Notes: generated by a model not told the origin, from the sequence alone. Positions 17,600-27,133 are shown, counted from the first letter of the stretch. The stretch is 64,000 bases of DNA from DATBGO01 sp963785765 (GCA_963785765.1 CAWAWM010000002.1:62001-126000); one strand, 5' to 3'. Program-made: numbers and translations.

Positions 17600-17748
17600 A
17601 GGAGTAGGCCTGCCGCGAGCACAGCCCCCAGCACCGCCACAGCGCCAGCAGCCCGCCGACCTCGAGCAGCGAGAACGCGGTGAGGCCGCCCACGGCAGTG
17701 TCGGTGTCGAACCCCGCGGTGGTGAGCATCCGGAACTGGACGGCGGCC
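17600..17748 (-). pseudogene. UPF0104 gene fragment
   Basis: Reads AVQFRMLTTAGFDTDTAVGG and LTAFSLLEVGGLLAL, matching the intact UPF0104 protein (1228-1332) with one changed residue in this stretch. It is joined in frame to the truncated IS110 transposase, so it is translated, if at all, only as the tail of that chimera. Confidence 0.75.
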
Positions 17749-17749
17749 G

Positions 17750-18221
17750 GGATGCCGAGCTTGGCCAAGATGGCATGGACCTGGTCCTTGCAGCTGGTGC
17801 GCAGGCGGACCAGCTTGTGCCGGTACCGGGTCAGCTCCCGCAGCTCGCGGACCTGATGCGGGGCGATCCACGCCTCAGGCAGCCGGCCCATCCGCAGCAA
17901 ATCAGCAAGATCAGCAGCGTCTCGGACGTCATTCTTGACCCGCCGGTACGCGAACCCCTTCACGCCCAGCGGATGGGCCAGGTGCACCTCCGCGCCGGCC
18001 TCAGCCAGCGTGTCCGCCGCCCAGTACCACCCGTACGTTGCCTCCAGCACCACCCTCGGGTGCTTCCCGGCCCGGGCGATCTGCCGGCGCAGCGCCGCCG
18101 GGCTATTGCTGATCCGCGCGGTCTCCAGCTTCCGGCCATCGCCGCTCATCCGCACCAGCACGCTACGGCGCCGGTGCAGGTCCATCCCGACGACCTCCCG
18201 GCCGTCGTAGGCTTCCGTCAT
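17750..18221 (-). pseudogene. IS110-family transposase, C-terminally truncated
   Basis: From ATG 18221 (GGGAGG upstream) the protein reads VVGMDLHRRRSVLVRMSGDG, RVVLEATYGWYWAADTLAEA, VKNDVRDAADLADLLRMGRL and LRTSCKDQVHAILAKLGI: the DEDD-type RuvC-like N-terminal domain of IS110/IS1111 transposases, including D-L, the E of LEATYG and the D-x-x-D pair of NDVRDAAD. The C-terminal transposase_20 domain with its catalytic serine is absent. At about codon 157 the frame crosses into an UPF0104 fragment and ends at 17499. Not expected to be active. Confidence 0.82.
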
Positions 18222-18972
18222 AAGGGCCTCCCAACCTGGTGGAGACGGATGCATGCAACTTCCAGCATCCGCCAGGAGCGGAGGCCCGCTCCTTCATCGC
18301 ATCAGTGAGCCCATCCCGCCCCATCGGAATAGCCACTGACCTGCGGTTTCGCCATTTCCCGCCGCGTGAAAACCGCGTCCTGTCCGCCTGGCGTCCGTAG
18401 TCCCGGAGTGTGCCTGGTCGAAGCGACGCAGGTTTTGGATCATGTCCCATCAAGTCCAGCTAAGTCCTACTGCATCTCACCACCGCCGTCCTGGGCTCCG
18501 CCGGGCACGCCGCTGCGCCGTCGGCCTGCCGCAGCCGATGCCGTACTCCCCGGCCGGACATGCGCCGGAAACTGTCCACCCTGGAAACCCCGATCTGCAC
18601 GGCCATCTTTCACACCCCCGCCAAAGACTCCCGGGCGAGCCCGGAACTGGTACGGCAGGATCGATCCGCGCGGTCGCGCCACGGTCCGCTGGCAGACTTA
18701 ATTTCCGCGAACAGGGACGCGGCGCAAGGACACCGCGGGCAACTGGCGCGCCGCATTACGTGCCGAGCCAGCCGGGCAGCGATCTGCCAGCCAGGCTCAT
18801 AACCGCAATCAACCTGTGGGGTACCCCGAGGCACCTGCCATCGACCTCCCGTAGACCTGCGCCGCCACCGGACGCAGGCCAGCCCCAACGACCACGCCAG
18901 CGCATCCGATTCTGCCGATGAGCGCGTTTCGAGCCTGAACAATATTTCCCATTCTGTTACTCCCGGGTGGTG
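18222..18972. other. Intergenic, IS110 flank
   Basis: About 750 bp with no supported gene. The part next to the transposase (to about 18450) looks like the 5' flank of an IS110 element. The remainder shows no recognisable family on either strand. Confidence 0.4.
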
Positions 18973-21906
18973 TCATGGTCGCCGGAACGCATGCCCTGGT
19001 ATCGGTGCTGGACGCCAAATAAATATGCTTCCATCACTTGTCGAAGTGAGCCAGCCAATTCGGTCAGCAAAGGCGATGGCGGTGACTCCTGCTGGGGCAT
19101 CGAGCCGTGCTGCGGCGCATTGATCGCAGTCAAGAGCCCACATCAAGATTGTGCCATTGAGGTCGCCGCTGACGGCTACGGGGGTACCGTTTACTTCCCC
19201 GACCGCCACTGTCGTGACCATGCCGGTGTGGCCGCTCAACGGTTTCCCGCGGGCCGCCCCAGCCCGCAGGTCCCACACCTGCACGTTGCCATAAAAGTCG
19301 CCGGTGACTGCCACCGGGGTGCCGTCTACTTTCCCGACGGCCACTGCCGTGAGCCCCTTGGGGGGGTGGCGAAGCGTTTTTCCGTGGGCCGTCCCCGTCC
19401 GCAGGTCCCACACCCGCACCCTGCCACGAAGGTCGCAGGTGACTGCCACCGGGGTGCCGTCTACCTCTCCGACCGCCAGCGCTTCGACCTTGCCCGCGCG
19501 ACGTCGAAGCGGCCCTCTGCGCGCTGTCCCGGTCCGCAGGTCCCACACCCGCACCCTGCCACCAAAGTCGCCGGTGACCGCCACCAGGGTGCCGTCTACC
19601 TTTCCGGTCGCCATCGCGTCAAGATCCCCGGTGTGACGATAGAGCAGGAGGAAAACCCGCAACCGCAGCCTGTCGCCAAGGTTGCCGGCGTCAGCCACAT
19701 GGGTGCCTTCCATTTCCTGGGCCGCCATGGCTTCGAGCCACGCGGTGTCAACGCTAAGCAAGCGGAGCAGCAGACGGCGGAAGACTCCTCCATGAAGCAG
19801 CGGCTTGCCGCGGGCCGCCCCGGTGCGCAGGTCCCATACCTGCACCCTGCAATAAGGGTCTCTGGTGACTGCCACCAGGGTGTCGTCCAACTCCCCGACC
19901 GCCACCGATACGATCCAGTCGCCAAATGGTTCCACGCGGGCCGCCCCGGTCCGCAGGTCCCACACCCTGCCTTTGCCCTTCTCGCTGCAGGTGACCGCCA
20001 CCGGGGTGCCATCTATGTCTCCGACCGCCACCGCTCTGAACGAGTCGGCGTCACCTCTAAGCGCTTCCCCGCGGGTCGCCGCGGTCCGCAGGTCCCAGAC
20101 CCGCACTGTGCCATCATCGCCGCCGGTGACCGCTACTGGGGAGCCGTCCAACTCTCCGACCGCCACCGCTTCGACCCCTCTACTGTGACCCCGTAGCGTT
20201 TTCCCGCGGGCCGCCCCGGTCCGCAGGTCCCACACCCGCACCCCATTAGGGCCGCCAGTGACCGCCACCGGGGTGCCATCTATGTCTCCGACCGCCACCG
20301 CCGTGATCACCTCGGTGTCATTGCCAAGCGGTCCGCCGCACGCGGCTCCTGCCCGCAGGTCCCACACCCGCACGCCATTAAGGCCGCCAGTGACCGCGAC
20401 CGGTGTACCGTCTACCTCCCCGACCGCCACCGCAAAAATCCATCCGCCATGACGGCCAAGCGGGCCGCCACGCGCCCTCCCGGCCCGCAGGTCCCACACC
20501 CGGACGCCATTACGGCCGCCAGTGACCGCGATTGGGGTACCGTCTACCTCCCCGACCGCCACCGCGCTAATCCCTCTGCCGTGACGGCCAAGCGGTCCGC
20601 CACGCGCCACCCCGGCCCGCAAGTCCCACACCTGGACCCTGCGACGAACGTCGCCAGTGACCGCGATCGGGGTACCGTCCATCTTCCCGACCGCCACCGC
20701 TTGGATCCAGTCACCGAGCGGTTCGCCGCGCGCCGCCCCGGCCTGCAGGTCGTGCACGTGTACGCCATCACGGCCGCCGGTGACCACCACGGGGGTGCCG
20801 TCTACCTGCCCGACAGCCACTGCTTCGACCTTGTCGATGTCATCAGTAAGCGCTTCCCAGCGCGCCGCCCCGGTCCGCAGCTCCCACACTCGCACGCCAT
20901 CGTTGCCGCCCGTGACCGCGAGTGGGGTCTCGTCTAGTGTTGCCACTGCCACGGACTGGACCTTTTGCGCATGCCGGCCGAGCAGGACATGGCGGTCTTG
21001 AGGAGGTGCCCAGCGGCCCCAGGCGATCGTCCAGGGACGCTTGTACGGAAGGAGGCCGATGCCGTCTGCGAGCCTCGCCGCGCCGTGAGCACGGGCGGAC
21101 AGGTCCAGTTGCGCTGCGGCCTGTCCGGGCTGGCCAGGCAGGAGGTGCTGGATGCTTTCGAAGGCGCTGGCCGACTTGCGTGCCTCTGGGTCCGTGACGG
21201 CGGCCAGCGCAGGCAGCAGCCGCGCCGGGTCGGCGGCGAGAAGGAAACCGGGATCGTTGACCAGCTCATCAAGCATTCCGGCCTTAGCGGCGTGGGTTGC
21301 GAGATGGGCGCGAATGTACGGCGCTGCAGCCACCCATTCGCGGCGGCCTTCCACGGCGACCGGGACGTGCCGCAACAGTTCCACGCTGATGCACTCGTGT
21401 GCGGAGCGCGGGCTGCGCGCGGCACGCAGATGTTCGGCGAACTGCTCATGGTAAAGGCGGTATACCGACCGGTCCTGGTCGAGGCTCTCGACTAGGTAGA
21501 AACCCGCCTGCTCGAGCAGCCAGGTGAGGTCGGCGTGCGCATAAGCCAGATTGTCTGCGAGTGCTGTCGCCAATGGTGCCCACAGCTCACGCGGCAGCCC
21601 GGCACCTTCGGCCCAGGCGAGCGGGGTGAGCAGGTCACGCACCCGATGCGCCTTCTCGCCGTACCGGTCGAGGTCGCGGTCGAAGGCGGCGCCGACGTCC
21701 CGCCACCGCTCACGGTCGGCTGACACCTCGGCCGGGTAGAGCACCCGCGAGGCATGTCCGAGGGTACGGGCGGCGATTTGCGCGATCAGGAAACTACGAC
21801 CTGCGATCGCCGCGATCTGGGCAGCCACCCTGCCGGCAAGGTCGGGCTGGTCCCGGTACGGGGTTGGGGAATCAGGGTCGTCGGCGGCCAGCAGCACCTT
21901 GGTCAC
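18973..21906 (-). CDS. WD40-repeat protein, front-truncated nSTAND type
   Basis: About 977 residues. Residues 1-330 look like the helical/winged-helix part after an nSTAND NTPase (DLAGRVAAQIAAIAGRSFLI, YRLYHEQFAEHLRAARSP). Residues ~335-977 are about 15 propeller repeats of ~43 residues with the pattern VxAVAVGxxDGTPVAVTGG then VRVWDLRTGAARG. Fifteen units fit two seven-bladed propellers; one unit (near 19640-19760) is degenerate. The matching frame continues upstream of 21906 as VTVDLDQDTYYSQTDTAHYV before a stop near 21978, so the P-loop NTPase half is missing. Such proteins usually sense ligands or invaders; here the switch domain is gone. Confidence 0.8.
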   Translation of the reverse strand: MTKVLLAADDPDSPTPYRDQPDLAGRVAAQIAAIAGRSFLIAQIAARTLGHASRVLYPAEVSADRERWRDVGAAFDRDLDRYGEKAHRVRDLLTPLAWAEGAGLPRELWAPLATALADNLAYAHADLTWLLEQAGFYLVESLDQDRSVYRLYHEQFAEHLRAARSPRSAHECISVELLRHVPVAVEGRREWVAAAPYIRAHLATHAAKAGMLDELVNDPGFLLAADPARLLPALAAVTDPEARKSASAFESIQHLLPGQPGQAAAQLDLSARAHGAARLADGIGLLPYKRPWTIAWGRWAPPQDRHVLLGRHAQKVQSVAVATLDETPLAVTGGNDGVRVWELRTGAARWEALTDDIDKVEAVAVGQVDGTPVVVTGGRDGVHVHDLQAGAARGEPLGDWIQAVAVGKMDGTPIAVTGDVRRRVQVWDLRAGVARGGPLGRHGRGISAVAVGEVDGTPIAVTGGRNGVRVWDLRAGRARGGPLGRHGGWIFAVAVGEVDGTPVAVTGGLNGVRVWDLRAGAACGGPLGNDTEVITAVAVGDIDGTPVAVTGGPNGVRVWDLRTGAARGKTLRGHSRGVEAVAVGELDGSPVAVTGGDDGTVRVWDLRTAATRGEALRGDADSFRAVAVGDIDGTPVAVTCSEKGKGRVWDLRTGAARVEPFGDWIVSVAVGELDDTLVAVTRDPYCRVQVWDLRTGAARGKPLLHGGVFRRLLLRLLSVDTAWLEAMAAQEMEGTHVADAGNLGDRLRLRVFLLLYRHTGDLDAMATGKVDGTLVAVTGDFGGRVRVWDLRTGTARRGPLRRRAGKVEALAVGEVDGTPVAVTCDLRGRVRVWDLRTGTAHGKTLRHPPKGLTAVAVGKVDGTPVAVTGDFYGNVQVWDLRAGAARGKPLSGHTGMVTTVAVGEVNGTPVAVSGDLNGTILMWALDCDQCAAARLDAPAGVTAIAFADRIGWLTSTSDGSIFIWRPAPIPGHAFRRP
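19000..20970. repeat. Tandem ~130-bp WD40-coding repeats
   Basis: About fifteen diverged direct copies of a ~130-bp unit. The recurring plus-strand word is CCGCAGGTCCCACACCCGCA (complement of the VRVWDLRTG codons), followed by GTGACCGCCACCGGGGTGCC. The repeats are coding, vary by point changes and small loop indels, and are the WD40 blades. Confidence 0.85.
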
Positions 21907-22030
21907 ATAATGAGCCGTATCGGTTTGACTGTAATAAGTGTCCTGGTCGAGGTCGACGGTGACCCGCGCTGACGACGGTCACGAGAAACTGCCCTGAGAC
22001 GGCCATTTAGCTGCCCGCTGGCGGACATGA

Positions 22031-22063
22031 GATCTGCCCGGCGGCGGTCAGGGGATCTGCCCG
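22031..22063. repeat. Direct repeats at IS21-type left end
   Basis: GATCTGCCCG occurs at 22031-22040 and again at 22054-22063, 23 bp apart, between the broken nSTAND gene and istA. IS21-family ends carry multiple transposase-binding repeats, so these are candidate left-end sites; the exact end (perhaps near 21990) is not determined. Confidence 0.45.
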
Positions 22064-22165
22064 ACACGATCTTGACCGTTCCCTGCTGGTTACCCGGCGG
22101 GGATCCCTTCCCGGATTGGCTGAGCGGTGCCAACCGAACTCAGCTAGTTCCCGGGAAGGGGACAA

Positions 22166-23677
22166 GTGAAGTCTGCCGAGGAGATCATGAACATTCTTGA
22201 GGCTTACGACCTGACGGGGTCGTTGCGGGACGCTGCGGAGCTGGCGGGCTGCTCCCATCACACCGTTGCACGGTATGTCGCCGAGCGGGAGCGGGGCCGG
22301 GCGGTTCCGGCCGGGCCTGGCGCGGCGGGCGGGGGTGACCGGCCCGTTCCTGGCCAAGCTGGAGGAGCTGGTCGACCGGTCGAAGGGGAAGATCCGCGCC
22401 GATGTGGCGCACGAGACGATCACCGCGATGGGGTATGGCGGGTCGGAGCGGACGACGCGGCGGGCGGTCGCCGAGATCAAGGCGGTCGTACTTCGCGGGG
22501 CGGCGGCGGGTGCACCGGCCGTGGATCCCCGAGCCGGGGATGTGGGCGCAGTACGACTTCGGTGACGGGCCGCTGATCGGGCAGGTGAAGACGACGCTGT
22601 TCTGCCTGTGGCTGGCCTGGTCGCAGGTACCGGGTGGTGCTGCCGCTGCTGGACAAGACGTGGCCCTAGGTGGCCGGAGCGGTCGACGTGGCGCTGCGCC
22701 GGATCGGCGGGTGCCCGTCCTACTTGCTGACCGATAACGAGAAGACCGTGACGGTGGAGCACGTCGCGGGGCTGCCGGTCCGCAACCCGGCGGCGGTGGA
22801 TCTGGGCCTGGCACTACGGCCTGACGGTCGCGACCTGCGTGCCGTATGACCCGGCGTCGAAGGGCGGGTCGGAGTCGACGGTGAAGATCGCGAAGGCGGA
22901 CCTGGTGCCCGCGGACGCGAACCTGCTGCCGGAGTACGGCTCGTTCGCCGGGCTGGAGGAGGCGTGCCTGGCGTTCTGCGGGCAGGTGAACGCCCGGCCG
23001 CACCGGGTCACCCGCTGCCCGCCCGCCGAGATGCTGGCCGGGGAGCTGGCCCGGCTGCACCCGGTCCCGGCCGGGCCGTTCACCGTCGCGCTGGGGGTGA
23101 CCCGCAAGGTGGACGCCCTTTCGCTGGTGACCTTCGAGCGCAGGGCAGTACTCGGTGCCGCACGAGCTCGCCGGCGCAGGCGGTGTGGGTCCGCTCGGCA
23201 CGGCGATCAGGTGGTGATCACTCACGTCGGGCAAGGCGGCCCGGCCGAGGTGGCCCGGCACCTGGTGACCGCGCCGGGCAGCCCGCAGGTCGAGGACGCC
23301 CATTACCCGCCGCCTCCGCCCGGCGCGCTGGAACGGGCGCCGCGGGCGCGGATCAGCGGCCGAGGCCGGGTTCCTGGCGATCGGGGACGGCGCCGGGCTG
23401 TGGCTGGCCGAGGCGGCTGCGGCCGGGACGGGCAGGGTGCGGGCGAAGATGGCCCGGGCGGTGCAGCTCGCCGCCCTGCATGGCACCGCGGCAGGTGGAC
23501 CGGGCGCTGGGCAAGGCCGCGGCAGCCGGCCGGTTCGCCGACGGGGACCTGGCCGCGATCCTGGCCCACCAGGCGACCGCGGCCCCGGGCGGGGCATCGC
23601 GGGCCGGCGAGCGGCGCACCCTGGCGCAGGGCACCGGCGGCTGGGCACGCCACGACGGGCAGGAGGCAGGCCGATGA
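22166..23677 (+). pseudogene. istA: IS21-family transposase istA, multiply frameshifted
   Basis: The start is intact: EEIMNILEAYDLTGSLRDAA, then CSHHTVARYVAERERGR, the IstA HTH. The frame then shifts to LAKLEELVDRSKGKIRADVA, again to WIPEPGMWAQYDFGDG (first catalytic Asp of the rve fold), through an in-frame stop, to VPYDPASKGGSESTVKIAKA (the catalytic Glu region) and finally to RALGKAAAAGRFADGDLAAI. At least four frame breaks make it inactive. It is followed by an istB-like frame overlapping by ATGA. Confidence 0.85.
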
Positions 23678-24209
23678 CCCCGGCTGGCGGCGGCGGGCAG
23701 CCGGTGGTGCTCAGCGCCGCGGAGACCGCGATGGTCCGCGAGGCGCTGGCGGCCTGCTCCCGGATGCTCACCTGGGCGCACCAGCATGGCGGCCCGGCGG
23801 CCGCGCAGCTGGTAGCGGACCTGACCGGGCAGCAGGCCGGCGGCCGGAGCCCGGGCGGCGTGCTCTACGACATCAACCTCGCCATCGACTACCTGGACTT
23901 CGCCCGCTGGCCGGAGCTGGCGGTGACCGCCGCCGCGCCGGCGCCGCCGCCGCTGGACGCCGGGCTGGAGCAGCTGCTGCGGCGGATGCGCCTGCCGCAC
24001 ATGCGCCGGGCCGCACCCGAGGTCGCTGGCCACCGCCAAAGCGCAGCGGTGGGACCCGGCCGAAGTGCTGCGGGCGCTGCTGGCCGAGGAAGTCACCGGG
24101 CGGGACCGCTCCGCGCTGGCCACCCGCCGCGCCCGGGCCGCCTTCCCCACCGGGAAGACCTTCAGCGCCTGGGACGATCACCTGCCTCCATCCCCGCCCC
24201 ACCCTGTCG
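23674..24209 (+). pseudogene. istB: IstB-like ATPase, truncated and frameshifted
   Basis: From ATG 23674 an atypical ~90-residue leader precedes LDAGLEQLLRRMRLPHMRRA, the start of IstB. After a frame change near 24028 it reads ATAKAQRWDPAEVLRALLAE and TRRARAAFPTGKTFSAWD, then stops being recognisable at the left terminal repeat of the next insertion sequence. The Walker A AAA+ core is missing entirely. Confidence 0.75.
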
Positions 24210-25388
24210 GGTTCCAAAACTCGGTCTATTCCTGTGACCTGGGGCGACATGCGAGGTATGGCCACGGAGCATGATGATCAGCCATGTCTCTTCGCCTGCT
24301 GTACCTGATCTTCGTCCGGCTCTGCAGCTGGCTGGTCCTGCTCAGCCGCTCGACGGCGTCCAAGAACGCCGAGCTGCTGGTACTGCGGCACGAGGTCGCC
24401 GTGCTACGCCGCACCCAGCCGCGGCCCCGGCTGGACTGGGCCGACCGGGCAGTACTGGCCGCGCTGATCCGGCTCCTGCCCAGAACGCTGCATGCGCACC
24501 GGCTGGTCACGCCCGGCACCGTCCTGCGGTGGCACCGCCGCCTGGTCCGGAAAAAGTGGACCTACCCGAACGGCACGGGACGACCGCCTGTCAGCACCGA
24601 GATCACCACGCTCATCGAGCGGCTCGCCGCCGAGAACAGCAGCTGGGGGTACAAGAGAATCCAGGGCGAGCTGCTGAAGCTCGGCCACCGGGTCGGCGCG
24701 TCCACGATCCGCCGGGTCCTCAAAGCTTTGCGGATCCCTCCGGCGCCGAAGCGGCACACCGATACAACGTGGCGGCAGTTCCTGCATGCCCAGGCCGCGA
24801 CGATGCTTGCCGTTGACTTCTTTCACATCGACTGCGCGATGACCCTCCGGCGCCTGTACTGCTTCTTCGTCATCGAGGCCGGCTCCCGTTACGTGCACAT
24901 CCTCGGCGTGACCACGAACCCGGACGGACCGTGGACAGTGCAGCAGATCCGGAATCTCCTGATGGACCTCGGCGACCGAACAGCCGACTTCCGGTTCCTG
25001 ATCCGCGACCGGGCCGGGCAGTTCAGCGCATCTTTCGATGCGATCCTGGCCAGCGCCGGCATCGAACCGATCAAGATCCCGCCCCGCAGCCCTCAGGCGA
25101 ATTCCTATGCGGAGCGATTCGTGCTCACCGCCCGGACTGAGGTCACCGACCGGATACTTATCCTCAGCGAGCGACACCTGCGGACCGTCCTAGCCGAGTA
25201 CGAGGCCCACTACAACGGACGACGACCCCATCGCAGCCGCCAGCTCCGCCCACCCCGGCCAGACCACCCCGTCGCCGACCTCTCCCAGCAGCGGATCAAG
25301 CGCCGGCCCGTCCTCGGTGGCCTCATCAACGAATACGAGCGGGCCGCCTGAAAGCCCAGCTCAAGACCGGTGGCACAGTTCTGGAACC
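24210..25388 (+). mobile_element. DDE insertion sequence with terminal inverted repeats
   Basis: The left end reads GGTTCCAAAACT and the right end is AGTTCTGGAACC, inverted repeats matching at 11 of 12 positions and bracketing a single transposase gene in about 1.18 kb. It sits inside older debris: a truncated istB on the left and a truncated tyrosine integrase on the right, consistent with insertion followed by, or through, loss of both neighbours. Confidence 0.7.
24284..25351 (+). CDS. Transposase with integrase core (rve) domain
   Basis: 355 residues, apparently intact. An N-terminal helical region (ELLVLRHEVAVLRRTQPRPR) precedes HTH-like VGASTIRRVLKAL and the RNase H-fold core: LAVDFFHID (Asp178), FLIRDRAGQF (Asp242) and NSYAERFV (Glu277), giving D-D-34-E. 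This is the catalytic triad of IS3/IS481-like integrases. Terminal repeats flank the gene closely. Confidence 0.88.
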   Translation: MSLRLLYLIFVRLCSWLVLLSRSTASKNAELLVLRHEVAVLRRTQPRPRLDWADRAVLAALIRLLPRTLHAHRLVTPGTVLRWHRRLVRKKWTYPNGTGRPPVSTEITTLIERLAAENSSWGYKRIQGELLKLGHRVGASTIRRVLKALRIPPAPKRHTDTTWRQFLHAQAATMLAVDFFHIDCAMTLRRLYCFFVIEAGSRYVHILGVTTNPDGPWTVQQIRNLLMDLGDRTADFRFLIRDRAGQFSASFDAILASAGIEPIKIPPRSPQANSYAERFVLTARTEVTDRILILSERHLRTVLAEYEAHYNGRRPHRSRQLRPPRPDHPVADLSQQRIKRRPVLGGLINEYERAA

Positions 25389-25841
25389 CCGCACGCCCGC
25401 GACGCCGTGCGCGTCGTCCCCATCCCGCCGGTACTCGTCGCGATCCTGCGCGACCACATCGAGCGCTTCGGCACGGCAGCCGACGGGCGGCTCTTCCAGG
25501 TCACCTGGGGACAACGGGGCAAAGGCGGCGTGCTCACCACCAAGGTCTACGGGCCTGTCTGGCAGAAGGCCCGCGCCGCAGCGCTCACCAGGGCACAGCA
25601 GGCATCCCCGCTCGCCGGGCGCCCCTACGACCTGCGGCACGGCGGCGTCACCCTCGCCCTCAACGCCGGCGTACCAGCGCCCGAGGTAGCCAACCGCGCC
25701 GGGCACAGCGTCGAAGTCCTCTGGCGCGTCTACGCCGGCTGCGTCTACGGGCAGGAGAAGCTCTGGAACCGGCGCATCGAGGAAGCCCTCGACCTAGCCG
25801 AACAGACCCAGCCCGACCCCGAAGACAGCCAGGAAACCTAG
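25389..25841 (+). pseudogene. int: Tyrosine site-specific integrase, C-terminal part only
   Basis: Reads RVVPIPPVLVAILRDHIERF, GRPYDLRHGGVTLALNAGVP, VANRAGHSVEVLWRVYAGCV and ends TQPDPEDSQET. The R-x-x-H-like LRH box, the GH box and the Tyr nucleophile (WRVYAG) of tyrosine recombinases are present; the N-terminal arm-binding domain and first catalytic Arg are missing because the insertion sequence cuts in upstream. It ends 128 bp before a tRNA-Tyr half copy, the normal place for an integrase next to its attachment site. Confidence 0.82.
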
Positions 25842-25919
25842 CCGATTCTGTTCCGTCCCTGTTCCGGAAACACCCGTGAAACGCGGGAAACAGCCGGGAA
25901 CCACCAGGAGCCTACGAGA

Positions 25920-25957
25920 TCAGCCCCCGACCGCATCGACGCTGGTCAGGGGCTGTT
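25920..25957 (+). terminator. Hairpin after integrase
   Basis: CAGCCCC(c)GACC pairs with GGTC(a)GGGGCTG across an 11-base loop, followed by TTTCT. Its position between integrase and attachment site and the short T-tract support a rho-independent terminator. Confidence 0.6.
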
Positions 25958-25968
25958 TCTGCTGGTGG

Positions 25969-26018
25969 TGGCAGGTGTTGGGTTCGAACCAACGTAGGCT
26001 AAGCCGACGGTTTTACAG
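25969..26018 (-). repeat. Partial tRNA-Tyr copy (attachment site)
   Basis: Fifty bases equal to the 3' half of tRNA-Tyr from the anticodon loop to the discriminator base, with one changed base in the variable arm (GGCTAAGCC against GGCTTAGCC on the plus strand). It has no 5' half and cannot fold as a tRNA. It is an att site left by tyrosine-integrase insertion. Confidence 0.88.
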
Positions 26019-26156
26019 ATATCCGCCAACATGCCTGTGGGCTGCGCAAACGTACACTCGACATGACTTCCTCCGCGTATTCTCCGCCAGGTCCACGTCC
26101 TGCGACAATAAGCAAGGAGAGAGCGACGGGAAGCTTGTGGCGGCTGTTAGCCCGCT
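26019..26156. other. Short intergenic
   Basis: Nothing recognisable between the attachment site and the toxin gene. Confidence 0.4.
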
Positions 26157-26609
26157 CTAGCGGCGCCGTTTGCTGCGAGCCTTGGGTGTGGCGGGCAACC
26201 CGCGGGCGAGATCTCGCAGGCCGCGCTCGAAGCGCGCCACGACGTGGGGGTCGACAGGCGGCTCCCCGTCGGAGTCACAGCACGGCGGCTTGGTGCGGGG
26301 CTCCTCCGGCTCGGCGATGCCCAGCGCTGCATACAGCAGCCGGTAGGGGTTGGCCGTGCGCGTGTGCTCGGCGGCGAGCAGCAGGATGCACCGATCCGGT
26401 GTCTCAAAAACGGTCAGGAGACGCCACGCGCCGTAGAGATCCAGCCTGCAAACGACCGAGAGCTCTTCTCCTGCCAGCCGTACACCCGCGGCCGCGCAGC
26501 CGCGCCGGCGTATGTCCTCGACCGCTAACACGAAAGTGGCTTTGGCTTTGCCGCGCAGTGACGCGATCTGCTCGCGAGCTAGCTGCGTAGGAACAGTCGT
26601 GACCGTCAG
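26157..26609 (-). CDS. RelE-like toxin of a type II toxin-antitoxin pair
   Basis: Residues LAREQIASLRGKAKATFVLA then GAWRLLTVFETPDRCILLL and ANPYRLLYAALGI follow the pattern of actinobacterial RelE-type mRNA interferases (alpha helices, then the GAWR-strand). The coding frame extends upstream to a CTG that overlaps the antitoxin stop (CTGA), giving 150 residues; the first GTG, at 26531, would remove part of the first helix. So the start is either a non-standard CTG or the shorter GTG. The tail is Arg/Lys-rich. It is coupled to the antitoxin gene upstream. Confidence 0.62.
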   Translation of the reverse strand: MTVTTVPTQLAREQIASLRGKAKATFVLAVEDIRRRGCAAAGVRLAGEELSVVCRLDLYGAWRLLTVFETPDRCILLLAAEHTRTANPYRLLYAALGIAEPEEPRTKPPCCDSDGEPPVDPHVVARFERGLRDLARGLPATPKARSKRRR

Positions 26610-27118
26610 CTTCGCTCCCCCGCGCCTGGATCAGCGAGCTCACGGCGTGCCCAGTCAAGGTCTTCCGCCGAAGGCACGTACTCCTCGCCGAGTTCCCCGG
26701 CGCGCAGCTGGCGCAGCGCCTCGGCAAGCTTGCCGTCGGCGTAGTCGGCGGCGTCTTGACCAGACCACCACATGTAATCCCGGAGCTCACGGCTCTTTCC
26801 GAGCCGCCGGAGTTCCTCAAGGAGAACCTGCAGGCGGACGAGGCTGTCAGTGGTGACCTCATGGCGGCGCCGCGTCACATGAGCTGACACCAGAACGCCT
26901 GCCTGCCGCCAAGACTCGACTGTTGTCCGGGAGACCCCGAGCAGGCGCGCAGCCACAGCCACCGACACACTGGGCAGCTCGTCCCGCCTGTGCTCCAGCA
27001 AGACCTGAGCAGCCTCCCTGACCCGCTGCTCATCAAGTCTTCCGGCGGCCATGTCATGCAACAGGGCAACATCAGCGACAACCTGCTCGGCGCGGCCATA
27101 CTCACTAGCGACGGACAC
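26606..27118 (-). CDS. Antitoxin with MerR/excisionase-type HTH
   Basis: 170 residues from GTG 27118, which has AGGAGGAGG six bases upstream. VSVAVAARLLGVSRTTVESW is a clear helix-turn-helix; the C-terminal half (LRQLRAGELGEEYVPSAEDL) is acidic and likely wraps the toxin. The N-terminal ~50 residues are helical. It overlaps the toxin by four bases. A palindrome over its promoter suggests the usual autorepression. Confidence 0.68.
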   Translation of the reverse strand: MSVASEYGRAEQVVADVALLHDMAAGRLDEQRVREAAQVLLEHRRDELPSVSVAVAARLLGVSRTTVESWRQAGVLVSAHVTRRRHEVTTDSLVRLQVLLEELRRLGKSRELRDYMWWSGQDAADYADGKLAEALRQLRAGELGEEYVPSAEDLDWARRELADPGAGERS

Positions 27119-27133
27119 CTGCCACCTCCTCCT

